NCBI GenBank assembly: GCA_947462065.1
Contig: CANHNO010000015.1
Span: 1-32,263 of the forward strand
DNA from: Burkholderiales bacterium
GTDB lineage: Bacteria > Pseudomonadota > Gammaproteobacteria > Burkholderiales > Burkholderiaceae_C
Length of the DNA stretch: 32,263 nt
Reading direction: 5' to 3'
Shown here: positions 19,273-28,878 of the stretch, piece after piece
Numbering within the stretch: the stretch's first letter is position 1
Layout of the letters: each line of letters opens with the position of its first letter
Program-made: the position numbers and the translations under genes
Notes under the pieces: generated by a model
What the model saw: only the letters and a program-made list of their open reading frames with translations
Told to the model about the DNA's origin: nothing
Database searches by the model: none

Positions 19273-19779
19273 ATGAGCTTCCTACACCTCGACGCGGAAG
19301 CGCTCTACAGCGATCTGCTCACCGGCGTGCGCGGTCTGCTGCGGCCCGGCACGGCGTTGGTCGGCATCTGGTCGGGCGGCGCCTGGCTGGCCGAGCGTCT
19401 GCAGCGCGAGCTGCTGCTCGACGGCGAGCACGGCGTGATCTCCAGCGCCTTGCACCGAGATGACTTCAGTTCGCGCGGCATGACCGCTGGCGCGGATCAC
19501 ACCCACCTGCCGTTCGAGATCGAGGGCCGCCATATCCTGCTGGTCGACGACGTGCTGTTCACTGGCCGTACGATCCGCGCCGTCGTCAATGAGCTTTTCG
19601 ATTTCGGCCGCCCGGCGAGCGTTACCCTGGCGGTGCTGGTCGATCGCGGCGGGCGCGAGCTACCGATCGATGCCGCCTACTCCGCTGCCCGCATCACGCT
19701 GCCGGCGCACCAGCGCCTGTCACTGGTACGCGATGACGCTGGCCGTTTCAGCTTCGACATCCGGGAGCGCACGGTTTGA
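19273..19779 (+). CDS. pyrR: PyrR-type phosphoribosyltransferase / pyr operon regulator
   Basis: PRPP-binding motif [44 protein letters not shown]; immediately upstream of pyrB. Confidence 0.93.
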   Translation: MSFLHLDAEALYSDLLTGVRGLLRPGTALVGIWSGGAWLAERLQRELLLDGEHGVISSALHRDDFSSRGMTAGADHTHLPFEIEGRHILLVDDVLFTGRTIRAVVNELFDFGRPASVTLAVLVDRGGRELPIDAAYSAARITLPAHQRLSLVRDDAGRFSFDIRERTV

Positions 19780-20738
19780 ATTTCAGACGCAACCCTCAGC
19801 TCAACAAGCACGGCGAGCTGATCCATCTGCTGTCGATTGAGGGCTTGCCGCGTGCGTTGATCCACCAGATCCTCGACACCGCCGGTACCTTCCTGAGCGT
19901 CAACGACCGCGAGGTCAAGAAGGTGCCACTGCTGCGCGGCAAGAGCGTGTTCAACCTGTTCTTCGAGAACAGCACTCGCACTCGCACCACCTTTGAGATC
20001 GCGGCCAAGCGACTGAGTGCCGACGTCATCAATCTCGACATCGCGCGCTCCAGCGCCGCCAAGGGCGAGAGCCTGCTCGACACCATTGCGAACCTTTCCG
20101 CGATGCATGCCGACATGTTCGTCGTGCGCCATAGCGAGAGCGGCGCGCCGTACCTGATTGCGCAGCATTGCGCGCCGCACGTCCACGTGGTGAACGCAGG
20201 TGACGGTCGACATGCGCACCCGACGCAGGGGCTGCTCGACATGTACACGATCCGCCACTTCAAGAAGGACTTCACCAACCTGACGGTGGCGATCGTCGGC
20301 GATATCGTCCACTCGCGGGTGGCGCGCTCCGACATCCACGCGCTGACCACGCTCGGCGTGCCCGAGGTTCGCGCGGTCGGCCCGAAAACCTTGGTGCCCG
20401 GCGATCTGCGGGAGATGGGTGTGCGGGTATGCCACGACATGGCAGAAGGCATTCGCGGCGCCGATGTGATCATCATGCTGCGCCTGCAGAACGAGCGGAT
20501 GAGCGGTGCGATGCTGCCGAGCGCCGGCGAGTTCTTCAAGAACTACGGGCTGACACAAGAGAAGCTGGCGCTTGCCAAACCCGATTGCATCGTGATGCAC
20601 CCGGGGCCGATCAACCGCGGCGTCGAGATCGACTCCAGCGTGGCCGATGGCGCGCAGAGCGTGATCCTGCCGCAGGTGACCTTCGGCATCGCAGTGCGAA
20701 TGGCGGTGATGTCGACGATCGCTGGGAATTCCGCATGA
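19776..20738 (+). CDS. pyrB: aspartate carbamoyltransferase catalytic subunit
   Basis: [59 protein letters not shown] start overlapping the pyrR stop. Confidence 0.96.
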   Translation: MNFRRNPQLNKHGELIHLLSIEGLPRALIHQILDTAGTFLSVNDREVKKVPLLRGKSVFNLFFENSTRTRTTFEIAAKRLSADVINLDIARSSAAKGESLLDTIANLSAMHADMFVVRHSESGAPYLIAQHCAPHVHVVNAGDGRHAHPTQGLLDMYTIRHFKKDFTNLTVAIVGDIVHSRVARSDIHALTTLGVPEVRAVGPKTLVPGDLREMGVRVCHDMAEGIRGADVIIMLRLQNERMSGAMLPSAGEFFKNYGLTQEKLALAKPDCIVMHPGPINRGVEIDSSVADGAQSVILPQVTFGIAVRMAVMSTIAGNSA

Positions 20739-22030
20739 AGATCCTGATCCAGAACGGTCGTGTGATCGACCCGGCCTCTGGCCGCGACGAGCGGGCCGAT
20801 GTCGCCATCGCCGCCGGGCGCATCCTCACCATTGGCCAAGTCAGCCCCGACTTCAAGCCCAGCCGCACCATCGACGCCAGCACTCTGGTGGTCGCACCGG
20901 GTCTGGTCGATCTGGCCGTTCGGCTGCGCGAGCCGGGGCATGAACATGAAGGCATGCTCGAGTCAGAGATGGCAGCGGCAGCGGCTGGTGGCGTGACCAG
21001 CCTGGTCTGCCTGCCCGACACCGACCCGCCGCTCGACGAGCCGGGCCTGGTCGAGATGCTGAAGTTCCGGGCACGCAACCTGAACCAGTCGCATCTGTAT
21101 CCGCTGGGCGCGCTGACGCGTGGTCTGGCTGGCGAGGTGCTGACCGAAATGGCTGAGCTGACCGAGGCCGGCTGTGTCGGCTTCTCGCACGCCGAAGTGG
21201 CCTTGAAGGACACGCTGGTGCTGCACCGCGCATTGCAGTACGCGTCGACTTTCGGCTACACCACCTGGCTGCGTGCGCAGGACGGCTACCTGGGAAATGG
21301 TGTGGCCGCCAAGGGCGCACTGGCCACGCGGATGGGCCTGACCGGTGTGCCGGTGATCGCCGAAACCATTGCGCTGAACACGCTGTTCGAGCTGGTACGC
21401 GATACCCGCGCGCGGGTGCACATCTGCCGGCTCAGCAGTGCGGCGGGCGTCGAGCTGGTGCGGCGCGCGAAGGCCGAAGGGCTGCCGATCACCTGCGACG
21501 TGAGCATCAACCACCTGCACCTCACCGACATCGACATCGGCTACTTCAACGCCGCGATGCGGCTGACACCGCCGCTGCGCCAGGTGCGCGACCGCGACGC
21601 GTTGCGCGCTGCGCTGGCCGACGGCACGATCGACGCGCTGGTCAGCGACCACACGCCGGTCGACGAGGACGCGAAGACGCTGCCATTCGCCGAGGCTGAA
21701 CCGGGCGCCACCGGGCTCGAGTTGCTGCTCGGGCTGGCACTGAAATGGGGTGAGCAGTCCGGCCACGACCTCGCGCGCACGCTGGCCACCATCACCATCT
21801 CGCCGGTGCGTGTGCTCGGAGATGCGCTGGGCTCATTGGCGTCGAGCGCTGGCCAACTGGTTGAAGGCGGTGTGGCCGATGTCTGCTTGTTCGACCCTGC
21901 CGCGTACTGGCAGGTGACGCCGCAGGCGCTAAAGAGCCAGGGCAAGCACACGCCGTTTTCGGGGCACGAGTTGCCGGGCCGGGTGAGGTGCACGTTGGTC
22001 TCGGGCCACGTGGCCTACGAAGCGACTTGA
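20735..22030 (+). CDS. pyrC': dihydroorotase-like protein PyrC', probably non-catalytic
   Basis: Type I dihydroorotase-like sequence, but HxH is replaced by AxR ([11 protein letters not shown]) and other metal ligands are missing; ATGA overlap with pyrB; start at 20735 rather than the track's 20429. Confidence 0.92.
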   Translation: MKILIQNGRVIDPASGRDERADVAIAAGRILTIGQVSPDFKPSRTIDASTLVVAPGLVDLAVRLREPGHEHEGMLESEMAAAAAGGVTSLVCLPDTDPPLDEPGLVEMLKFRARNLNQSHLYPLGALTRGLAGEVLTEMAELTEAGCVGFSHAEVALKDTLVLHRALQYASTFGYTTWLRAQDGYLGNGVAAKGALATRMGLTGVPVIAETIALNTLFELVRDTRARVHICRLSSAAGVELVRRAKAEGLPITCDVSINHLHLTDIDIGYFNAAMRLTPPLRQVRDRDALRAALADGTIDALVSDHTPVDEDAKTLPFAEAEPGATGLELLLGLALKWGEQSGHDLARTLATITISPVRVLGDALGSLASSAGQLVEGGVADVCLFDPAAYWQVTPQALKSQGKHTPFSGHELPGRVRCTLVSGHVAYEAT

Positions 22031-22040
22031 GCGTGCGGCA

Positions 22041-22799
22041 TTGAGCGCGCGTCGGCTGCGTGCGGTCTACCGCCTGCTGCGTTGCGGGCTGCACATCGGG
22101 CGCGGGGTCGCCATCTGCGCGTTTGTCTTTCCCTTCATCGATGCCGCGCAGCGCATGGCGCATGTCGGTCGCTGGAATCGACGCCTGCTGCAAGTGTTGG
22201 GCATCACGGTGCGCGCCAGCGGCATCCCGCGAGAAGGCGCGACGCTCTTCATCGCCAACCATGTGTCGTGGCTCGACATCCCGGCCATCATCTCGGTGCG
22301 GCCGATGCGCTTTGTTTCCAAGTCCGACGTTCGTGGCTGGCCGGTGATCGGCTGGCTGGTGGCCTGCGGCGGCACGCTGTTCATCGAACGCCGTAGCCGA
22401 CGCGACGCGCAACGTGTAGTGCATCTGGTCGCCGAAGCGCTGCAGGCTGGTGACCAGATCGCGATGTTTCCCGAAGGCACCACCAGCGACGGCCAAGGCC
22501 TGTTGCCATTTCACGCGAACCTGTTGCAGGCCGCGATCGCTGTCAACGTGCCGGTCCAGGCCATCGCGCTGCGTTTCTCAGACGCGAGCGAGCGCGTCAG
22601 CTCCGCCGCCGCCTATATCGGCGACATGACGCTGATGCAGTCAATGTGGGCGGTGACGTCCGCCAGCGACCTCACGGTCCATGTGCGGGTGCTGCCGGCC
22701 ATGTCCCCTCAGGGCTTGGCGCGACGCGAACTGGCTGAGCGCTTGCGTGCGGACATCGTCGCACGGCTGGAGCGAGGATCTGACGAGGACTTGGGGTGA
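22041..22799 (+). CDS. plsC: 1-acyl-sn-glycerol-3-phosphate acyltransferase
   Basis: NHVSWLDIPAI (HxxxxD), FVSKSDVRGWPVIGWL, FPEGTTSDG motifs. Confidence 0.9.
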   Translation: MSARRLRAVYRLLRCGLHIGRGVAICAFVFPFIDAAQRMAHVGRWNRRLLQVLGITVRASGIPREGATLFIANHVSWLDIPAIISVRPMRFVSKSDVRGWPVIGWLVACGGTLFIERRSRRDAQRVVHLVAEALQAGDQIAMFPEGTTSDGQGLLPFHANLLQAAIAVNVPVQAIALRFSDASERVSSAAAYIGDMTLMQSMWAVTSASDLTVHVRVLPAMSPQGLARRELAERLRADIVARLERGSDEDLG

Positions 22800-22853
22800 C
22801 CCCGGCGCCCCTCAGGCACCAAAATCCATGGATGGGTACGTTGCGACCCGGTG

Positions 22854-23549
22854 TCAGTCGCTTTCAAGGAAACGCCGACTGATCGGACGAAACGACGTAT
22901 CAAGTTCGTAGACGATCGGTACGCCGTTCGGAATCTCCAAGCCAATGATGTCGTCGTCGGAGATCTGATCCAGATGCTTCATCAGGGCGCGGATGCTGTT
23001 GCCGTGCGCGGCCACGATCACCCGCTTGCCAGCGGCCATCGATGGCACGATGCTGTCGTTCCAGTAGGGCAGCACGCGCGCGACCGTGTCCTTCAGACAT
23101 TCGGTCAGAGGTACCTGGCCAGGCTGCAACCCCGCGTATCGCACATCGTTGCGCTCGCAACGCGGGTCGCTCGGCTCCAAGGCTGGCGGCGGTGTGTCGT
23201 AGCTGCGGCGCCACTGCAGCACCTGTGCGTCACCGTACTTTGCTGCGGTGTCGGCCTTGTTCAGACCTTCCAGCGCGCCATAGTGGCGCTCGTTGAGGCG
23301 CCACGAATGCACCACCGGCAGCCAGGTGCGGTCGAGCTGATCGAGCGTGTGCCACAGCGTCCACACGGCGCGTTTCAAGACCGAGGTGTAGGCGATGTCG
23401 AAATCGAAACCCGCCGCCTTGAGCCGGCGGCCGGCAGTTCGCGCCTGTTCGACACCGAGCGGTGTCAGATCGACATCGACCCAGCCGGTGAAACGATTGT
23501 CGAGGTTCCAGGTGGATTGCCCATGGCGGATCAGCACGAGTTGGGTCAT
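22854..23549 (-). CDS. gpmA: 2,3-bisphosphoglycerate-dependent phosphoglycerate mutase
   Basis: [68 protein letters not shown]; start moved to the ATG at 23549. Confidence 0.97.
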   Translation of the reverse strand: MTQLVLIRHGQSTWNLDNRFTGWVDVDLTPLGVEQARTAGRRLKAAGFDFDIAYTSVLKRAVWTLWHTLDQLDRTWLPVVHSWRLNERHYGALEGLNKADTAAKYGDAQVLQWRRSYDTPPPALEPSDPRCERNDVRYAGLQPGQVPLTECLKDTVARVLPYWNDSIVPSMAAGKRVIVAAHGNSIRALMKHLDQISDDDIIGLEIPNGVPIVYELDTSFRPISRRFLESD

Positions 23550-23611
23550 GGTGGGGCGACGGAATCGCAGGCAGTGGAATGGGAATGAGTTGGACTCGGG
23601 AAAACCCCGAA

Positions 23612-23621
23612 ATTCTATAAT
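23612..23621. promoter_or_regulatory. putative overlapping bidirectional -10 element between gpmA and the rhodanese gene
   Basis: ATTCTATAAT: plus-strand consensus TATAAT (23616-23621) overlapping minus-strand TAGAAT (23612-23617); -35 elements not clear. Confidence 0.35.
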
Positions 23622-23662
23622 CTGCGGCTTTGCGATTGACCCCACCCTGACCGGACCGCTTC

Positions 23663-24073
23663 GTGACCTTCTTTCTCAACAACTGGTTTTTATTCGCCGC
23701 CGCATTGGTCTCAGGCGGCCTGCTGGCTTGGCCACTGCTGTCTCGCGGCGCTTCCGCGGGGGGCGTCACTCCTGCCGAAGCGGTCAACTTGATCAACCGC
23801 GAACGCGGCGTGCTGATTGATGTCAGCGAACCGGCCGAGTTTGGCGCAGGCCACGCGGCTGGCGCGAAGAACGTACCTTTCGGCACGCTGGAAACGGCGA
23901 CCGACTTGCCGAAAAACAAGGCCATTCCCCTGCTGCTGATGTGCCCGACCGGGTCTCGCGCCAACCGCGGCGCGGCCATCCTGCGCAAGCGTGGCTACGA
24001 AAAGGCCAGCGCGGTCGCTGGTGGCGTCGCCGCTTGGCGTGAGGCGAATTTGCCCATCGAGCGTTCGGCTTGA
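23663..24073 (+). CDS. membrane-anchored rhodanese-like protein
   Basis: N-terminal hydrophobic helix; rhodanese motifs [24 protein letters not shown] and active-site MCPTGSRA. Confidence 0.92.
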   Translation: MTFFLNNWFLFAAALVSGGLLAWPLLSRGASAGGVTPAEAVNLINRERGVLIDVSEPAEFGAGHAAGAKNVPFGTLETATDLPKNKAIPLLLMCPTGSRANRGAAILRKRGYEKASAVAGGVAAWREANLPIERSA

Positions 24074-24105
24074 CGATCAATGAGACCCACAGCGCGAGCA
24101 TCTCC

Positions 24106-24387
24106 ATGACCCAGCATTCCACCATCACCATGTACACCACCGAGGTGTGCCCGTACTGCCTACGTGCCAAGGCGCTGCTGAAGGCGCGCGGCGTCACCGC
24201 GATCGACGAGATTCGGGTGGACCGCGATTCAACGGCGCGCACCGCGATGATCGAACGTACTGGGCGGCGCACCGTGCCGCAGATATTTATTGGCGATGCC
24301 CACATCGGCGGCTGCGACGACCTGATGGCGCTCGATCAGCGCGGCGGCCTGCTGCCGCTGTTGCAGCCGCAAGCTGCACAGGACTAA
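24106..24387 (+). CDS. grxC: glutaredoxin 3
   Basis: MYTTEVCPYCLRAKALLKARG, TVPQIFIGDAHIGGCDDLMALDQRGGLLPLL; start at the ATG at 24106. Confidence 0.95.
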   Translation: MTQHSTITMYTTEVCPYCLRAKALLKARGVTAIDEIRVDRDSTARTAMIERTGRRTVPQIFIGDAHIGGCDDLMALDQRGGLLPLLQPQAAQD

Positions 24388-24513
24388 TGCGAACAAGGCG
24401 TGAGCGCTTCAGTTCCGGAGCCAAAAGCCGTCTCGGCGGTCATACCCTTCCCCCATAATGCGTCCCCCAAGCGGTAGCCAGGTCGCCGCTCCACAACCCA
24501 CCAAGAGATTGCC

Positions 24514-24990
24514 ATGGCAGACGAAGATACCTCCCCGATGTTCCAGATTCAGCGCATCTACCTGAAGGATTTGTCGCTGGAACAGCCCAATTCGCCAGCG
24601 ATCTTCCTGGATCAGCAGCAGCCGCAGGTCGACATCAACATCGGCGTCGGTGCCGACACCATCGGCAAGGACAACTATGAAGTCACGGTGCGTGTGACCG
24701 TGACGGCGAAGGTCGGCGAGAAGACCCTGTTCCTGCTGGAAGCCAAGCAGGCGGGCATCTTCGAGATCCGCAACATCCCTCAGGATCAGCTGCAGCCGAT
24801 CGTCAGCATCGCCTGTCCGGGCATCGTCTACCCTTACCTGCGCGCAATCGTCTCCGACATCTGCACCCGCGCTGGCTTCCCGCCGGTGACGCTCGCTGAA
24901 ATCAATTTCCAGGCGATGTACGAAAGCCAGATGGCTGCCGCTGCCGAAGCCACCGCCAATGGCGCCGGTGGCAGCGCGCTGGTCAACTGA
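24514..24990 (+). CDS. secB: protein-export chaperone SecB
   Basis: [59 protein letters not shown]. Confidence 0.98.
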   Translation: MADEDTSPMFQIQRIYLKDLSLEQPNSPAIFLDQQQPQVDINIGVGADTIGKDNYEVTVRVTVTAKVGEKTLFLLEAKQAGIFEIRNIPQDQLQPIVSIACPGIVYPYLRAIVSDICTRAGFPPVTLAEINFQAMYESQMAAAAEATANGAGGSALVN

Positions 24991-25025
24991 GCGTAGAACT
25001 GTTCGGGGCCCCTGAGCGCTACTCG

Positions 25026-26015
25026 GTGAATCTGAGCGTGCTCGGTGCCGGTGCCTGGGGCACCGCGCTGGCGATCAGTGCCAGCGCCCGTCATCCCACC
25101 CTGCTGTGGGCCCGGGATGCAGCACAGGCGGAGGTAATGCGCGTACAGCGGCGCAACTCGCGGTATCTTGCCACCGCCGAATTCCCGCCACCCCTTCAAG
25201 TCACCGACGATTTCGACTTGGCCGTCGCGCACGCCACTGGCGGCCTGCTGATCGTTGCCACACCGATGTCCGGGCTTGCCCCAGTGTTGCGCGCCTTGCC
25301 GCCCGGCCCGCAGGCGCCAGGCCTTTTCTGGTTGTGCAAGGGTTTCCAGGAGAGCACCGGTTTACTGGGCCACGAGGTGGCGCAGCAGGCTTGGCAGGGT
25401 GGGCGCGTCGGGGTGCTCTCGGGGCCCAGCTTCGCGCAGGAGGTGGCTGCCGGCCAGCCGACGGCGCTCGTCGCCGCGAGCCACGATGCGGCGCTGTGCG
25501 AGCAGGCCGTCGCTGCGCTGCACAGCGATAACCTGCGCATTTACACCACCGACGATCCGATCGGCGTCGAGGTCGGTGGTGCCGTCAAGAACGTGATGGC
25601 GATTGCCACCGGGCTGGCTGATGGTCTGCAACTCGGTTTCAACGCCCGCGCGGCCTTGGTCACTCGCGGACTGGCCGAGATGGTGCGACTGGGCGTTGCC
25701 CTTGGCGCTCGTGCTGACACCTTCATGGGACTGAGCGGACTGGGCGATCTGGTGCTCACTGCCACGGGCGATCTGTCACGTAACCGCACCGTCGGCCTGC
25801 GGCTGGCACAAGGTCAAGCCCTGAGGCAGATCGTCGCCGAACTCGGCCATGTGGCCGAGGGTGTGCTGAGCGCGCCCACTGTGCTGAAGCGCGCCCAGGC
25901 GCTGGGCGTCGATATGCCTATCACTTCTGCCGTGGTGGCGGTGCTAGAAGGCCGTGTCACGCCGCGCCAGGGCGTCGAGGAACTGATGGGACGCGACCCG
26001 CGCCCCGAGCGCTGA
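25026..26015 (+). CDS. gpsA: NAD(P)H-dependent glycerol-3-phosphate dehydrogenase
   Basis: [80 protein letters not shown]. Confidence 0.97.
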   Translation: MNLSVLGAGAWGTALAISASARHPTLLWARDAAQAEVMRVQRRNSRYLATAEFPPPLQVTDDFDLAVAHATGGLLIVATPMSGLAPVLRALPPGPQAPGLFWLCKGFQESTGLLGHEVAQQAWQGGRVGVLSGPSFAQEVAAGQPTALVAASHDAALCEQAVAALHSDNLRIYTTDDPIGVEVGGAVKNVMAIATGLADGLQLGFNARAALVTRGLAEMVRLGVALGARADTFMGLSGLGDLVLTATGDLSRNRTVGLRLAQGQALRQIVAELGHVAEGVLSAPTVLKRAQALGVDMPITSAVVAVLEGRVTPRQGVEELMGRDPRPER

Positions 26016-26023
26016 TCGCTCGG
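26005..26023. terminator. possible hairpin between convergent gpsA and trmL
   Basis: CCGAGCG-CTGAT-CGCTCGG: perfect 7-bp stem, 5-nt loop containing the gpsA stop codon; no U-tract. Confidence 0.3.
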
Positions 26024-26024
26024 C

Positions 26025-26495
26025 TCAGAGCCCGCCCGCGTAGCCGTTCTGGCGCCACGCTTCGAACACGGCGATCGCCACGGCATTGCTCAGGTTCAGG
26101 CTGCGCTGCCCGGGCAGCAATGGCAGCCTGACACGCCGCTCTTCGGCGAAGGCGTTCCGCAGGTCCACCGGCAAGCCGGCGGTTTCCGACCCGAACACCA
26201 GCCAGTCATCGGCCTGCCAGGCGACAGCGGAAAGTGTTTGACGCCCGCGCGTCGTGAACGCAAAGCAGCGGGCCGGATCGGGCCGCATGGTCGCGACGAA
26301 ACGCTCCCAGGACGAATGACGCTGTACTCGCGCATGCTCGTGGTAGTCGAGCCCGGCGCGCTGCAGCAGTTTGTCGTCCATCGAGAAGCCGAGTGGCTCG
26401 ATCAGATGCAGTGCGCAGCCCGTGTTGGCGGCCAGCCGGATCACGTTGCCGGTGTTCGGCGGGATCTCGGGGTGTACCAGAACGATGTTGAACAT
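26025..26495 (-). CDS. trmL: tRNA (cytidine/uridine-2'-O-)-methyltransferase TrmL
   Basis: MFNIVLVHPEIPPNTGNVIRLAANTGCALHLIEPLGF, VFGSETAGLP, RSLNLSNAVAIAVFEAWRQ; start moved to the ATG at 26495. Confidence 0.95.
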   Translation of the reverse strand: MFNIVLVHPEIPPNTGNVIRLAANTGCALHLIEPLGFSMDDKLLQRAGLDYHEHARVQRHSSWERFVATMRPDPARCFAFTTRGRQTLSAVAWQADDWLVFGSETAGLPVDLRNAFAEERRVRLPLLPGQRSLNLSNAVAIAVFEAWRQNGYAGGL

Positions 26496-26497
26496 CG

Positions 26498-27229
26498 TCA
26501 GTGCTCCGGGGCTGGGGTGCGAGCCACCACCCACACCTGGACCGACAGTGCGCCGGCATTGAGCAGCACCTGGCTGAGTTCGTCGGCCGTCGCCTGTGTC
26601 GTCATCACGTCGTCGATTAGCCCGATGCTGCGTCCAACCACCTCAGGCCGCCGCGTTGGTTCGATGGCGAACGCGCCGCGGACATTGGCCATTCGGCGCT
26701 CGCGCGGCAGCGACAGTTGGTGCGGTGTCTCCCGGATGCGCAGCAGCATCGCAGAGTCAGTGTGGCAGCCGAGTCGCCGCGCACAACGGCGAGCCAACTC
26801 CCACGACTGGTTGTAGCCTCGCTCTCGCAAGCGCTGCCTACCCAGCGGCACCGGCAGAAGGCAATCCGGGCGCTCGCCTGTGTTGGGTCGCTGCGCGGCC
26901 ATCAGCAGATCGCACAGGGCATCGGCGAGGTCGAGCCCGTTGCGATACTTGAAGTCGCTGATGACTCGGTCCCAAGGGTGGCTGTAATCAACTGCGGCGA
27001 CAGCGCTGTCGAAGCTAGGCGGTCTGCGCACGCAGCCACCGCAGATCGCCACCCCGGACACCACCCGCACGGCGCAGCGTCGACAGCGATCGACAGGGGC
27101 TGCGAATCGAGTCGTGCAGTGGATGCAAATACGCCCGTTCCCCCAGCCTTGACAGACCGCGCACTGGCTGGGCCAGCGGCGCCACGGAGCGGGCCACGCC
27201 ATGAATGGGAGTTGAGTCTGTGCGGTCAC
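26498..27229 (-). CDS. comF: ComF family protein (phosphoribosyltransferase with N-terminal cysteine knuckles)
   Basis: Four CxxC pairs (CAVC, CIHC, CRRC, CGGC), LLPVPLGRQRLRERGYNQSWELAR, IGLIDDVMTTQATADE; start codon uncertain. Confidence 0.92.
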   Translation of the reverse strand: MTAQTQLPFMAWPAPWRRWPSQCAVCQGWGNGRICIHCTTRFAAPVDRCRRCAVRVVSGVAICGGCVRRPPSFDSAVAAVDYSHPWDRVISDFKYRNGLDLADALCDLLMAAQRPNTGERPDCLLPVPLGRQRLRERGYNQSWELARRCARRLGCHTDSAMLLRIRETPHQLSLPRERRMANVRGAFAIEPTRRPEVVGRSIGLIDDVMTTQATADELSQVLLNAGALSVQVWVVARTPAPEH

Positions 27230-27249
27230 GCTCTCAATATACTGGGCCG

Positions 27250-28161
27250 ATGACAGGCAGCACTAAAGCGACGCGATCGATCGACGAGACAGCGGTCGCG
27301 GCCGTGCAGCGGCGCTTGGCCCGGGATGCATCGCCACCGTGGTTGCATACCGAAGTCGCCGGGCGCATGGCCGAGCGCCTGCTGCTGTTCAAGACACCGC
27401 CAAGTCGTATGGTCGACTGGTCGTCGTTTCTTGGTGCAAGCGCGCAACGGTTGACGACGACTTTTCCGAACTCCGCGTTGATCGCCATCGAGCCCAGCGA
27501 TCTGCTGGCCGAACGCAGTCGTGTGCTTTTGCGTTCTCCATGGTGGACGCCAAGACGCTGGAAGGCGCCCGCGGCAGAGGTGGCGCTGGAGTCGGCGCCT
27601 CCTCCCGAGAATGTGCAACTAGTGTGGGCCAACATGGTGCTGCACGGCGTTACGGCGCCGCCATTGCTGATGCAGCACTGGCATCGCATGTTGTCGCCCG
27701 GCGGCTTTGCGATGTTTTCATGCCTCGGGCCGGACACCGTCCGCGAACTGACGGCGTTGTATGCGCGATTGCAGTGGCCTGAACCAACGATCGCCTTCGT
27801 CGACATGCACGATTTGGGCGACATGCTGGTGCACGCCGGCTTTGCAGATCCAGTGATGGACCAGGAGCGCCTGTCTGTGCACTGGGACAGCGCGGCAGCG
27901 CTGTGCAGAGATCTGCGTCTGCTCGGCGGCAATGTATCGCCGCATCGCTACCCTGGCTTGCGCACCCCGCGTTGGCAGGCAGCGCTGCACGTTGCACTCG
28001 ATTCCCTGCGCGACAACAGCGGCCGGTACGCGTTGACTTTCGAGATCGTCTATGGACATGCCTTCAAGACCGAACCGAGGGCGTCTAAACCAGCCGAAAC
28101 TCAGGTGCCGCTGGGAGAAATGCGACGTCTTTTGCAATCTGCCCGAAAGACCGTGGTTTGA
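27250..28161 (+). CDS. BioC-like SAM-dependent methyltransferase
   Basis: VQLVWANMVLHGV..LMQHWHRMLSPGGFAMFSCLGPDTVRELTALY; divergent from comF; start moved to the ATG at 27250. Confidence 0.8.
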   Translation: MTGSTKATRSIDETAVAAVQRRLARDASPPWLHTEVAGRMAERLLLFKTPPSRMVDWSSFLGASAQRLTTTFPNSALIAIEPSDLLAERSRVLLRSPWWTPRRWKAPAAEVALESAPPPENVQLVWANMVLHGVTAPPLLMQHWHRMLSPGGFAMFSCLGPDTVRELTALYARLQWPEPTIAFVDMHDLGDMLVHAGFADPVMDQERLSVHWDSAAALCRDLRLLGGNVSPHRYPGLRTPRWQAALHVALDSLRDNSGRYALTFEIVYGHAFKTEPRASKPAETQVPLGEMRRLLQSARKTVV

Positions 28162-28185
28162 GTACAAGCCCTATGGTCGTATAAA
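28158..28185 (+). promoter_or_regulatory. candidate sigma70 promoter of the cox operon
   Basis: TTGAGT (28158-28163), 16-nt spacer, TATAAA (28180-28185); -35 overlaps the stop of the upstream methyltransferase. Confidence 0.45.
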
Positions 28186-28294
28186 CTCTTTTCAGTTGGG
28201 ACGACGGGGCGAACTGCGCGCAGGAATCATTTGCGCATGCAGCTAACCGCGCCACCGATGTTGCCTTGATCCCGTCACCGAGTTTCACTTCGAG

Positions 28295-28864
28295 ATGTCT
28301 AGCTACTCTTACGGTCATGCTGCAGGTGCCTCCGCGCTGCCGGCGGCATGGCGCTTTGGAAGAGAAAGCGATCCATCGGTAAGCGAGTGGTCGGTGGAGT
28401 GGCTGTTGAAGCGCAACTGCTCGATGGCCCCCCAGCAGTTGTTCGCGATGTTCGGCACGCTATGTGTCTTGTCGCTTGCGATTGCAGCGTATTTCTGGTC
28501 GCAGGGCGCGACATTCATCATGGCGTTTGCCTGGGTCGAATTGGTTGCAGTCGGTGCGGCGTTGCTCGTCTACTCACGGCATGCGGCAGACCAGGAAAAC
28601 ATCGCCTTGCGCAAAGGTCGGCTGACGGTGGCCCATACATCAGGCAACACGGTCGAGACGGCCGAATTCGCGCCAGAGTGGGTCAGCGTTGAGCCAGTGA
28701 CTGGGGATGAATCGCTGATCGAGGTCTTCGGGCAGGGGCGGCGGATTGAAGTCGGGCGCTTCGTGCGCCCGGAGTTGAGGCGGCAGCTGGCCAATGAACT
28801 GCGACACGCAGTTCGGCTGGCGCGGCTGCAGCCGCAAGGCGCTCTGCCATCGGCAGAGCTTTGA
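28295..28864 (+). CDS. DUF2244 family integral membrane protein
   Basis: 189 aa; two adjacent hydrophobic helices; basic C-terminus (GRRIEVGRFVRPELRRQLANELRHAVRLAR); directly upstream of coxB. Confidence 0.75.
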   Translation: MSSYSYGHAAGASALPAAWRFGRESDPSVSEWSVEWLLKRNCSMAPQQLFAMFGTLCVLSLAIAAYFWSQGATFIMAFAWVELVAVGAALLVYSRHAADQENIALRKGRLTVAHTSGNTVETAEFAPEWVSVEPVTGDESLIEVFGQGRRIEVGRFVRPELRRQLANELRHAVRLARLQPQGALPSAEL

Positions 28865-28878
28865 CAACACGAGCAGTA

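Noticed and set aside
20429-20734. N-terminal extension of the pyrC' ORF in the supplied track
   Set aside because: Overlaps pyrB out of frame; homology to dihydroorotase starts at the ATG at 20735 with a normal ATGA overlap.
22824-22833. 10-bp palindrome ATCCATGGAT in the plsC-gpmA convergent gap
   Set aside because: Too short to form a terminator hairpin and expected by chance at this scale.
22854-22882. 7-bp inverted repeat TCAGTCG...CGACTGA at the 3' end of gpmA
   Set aside because: 15-nt loop, no T-tract and inside coding sequence; likely coincidental.
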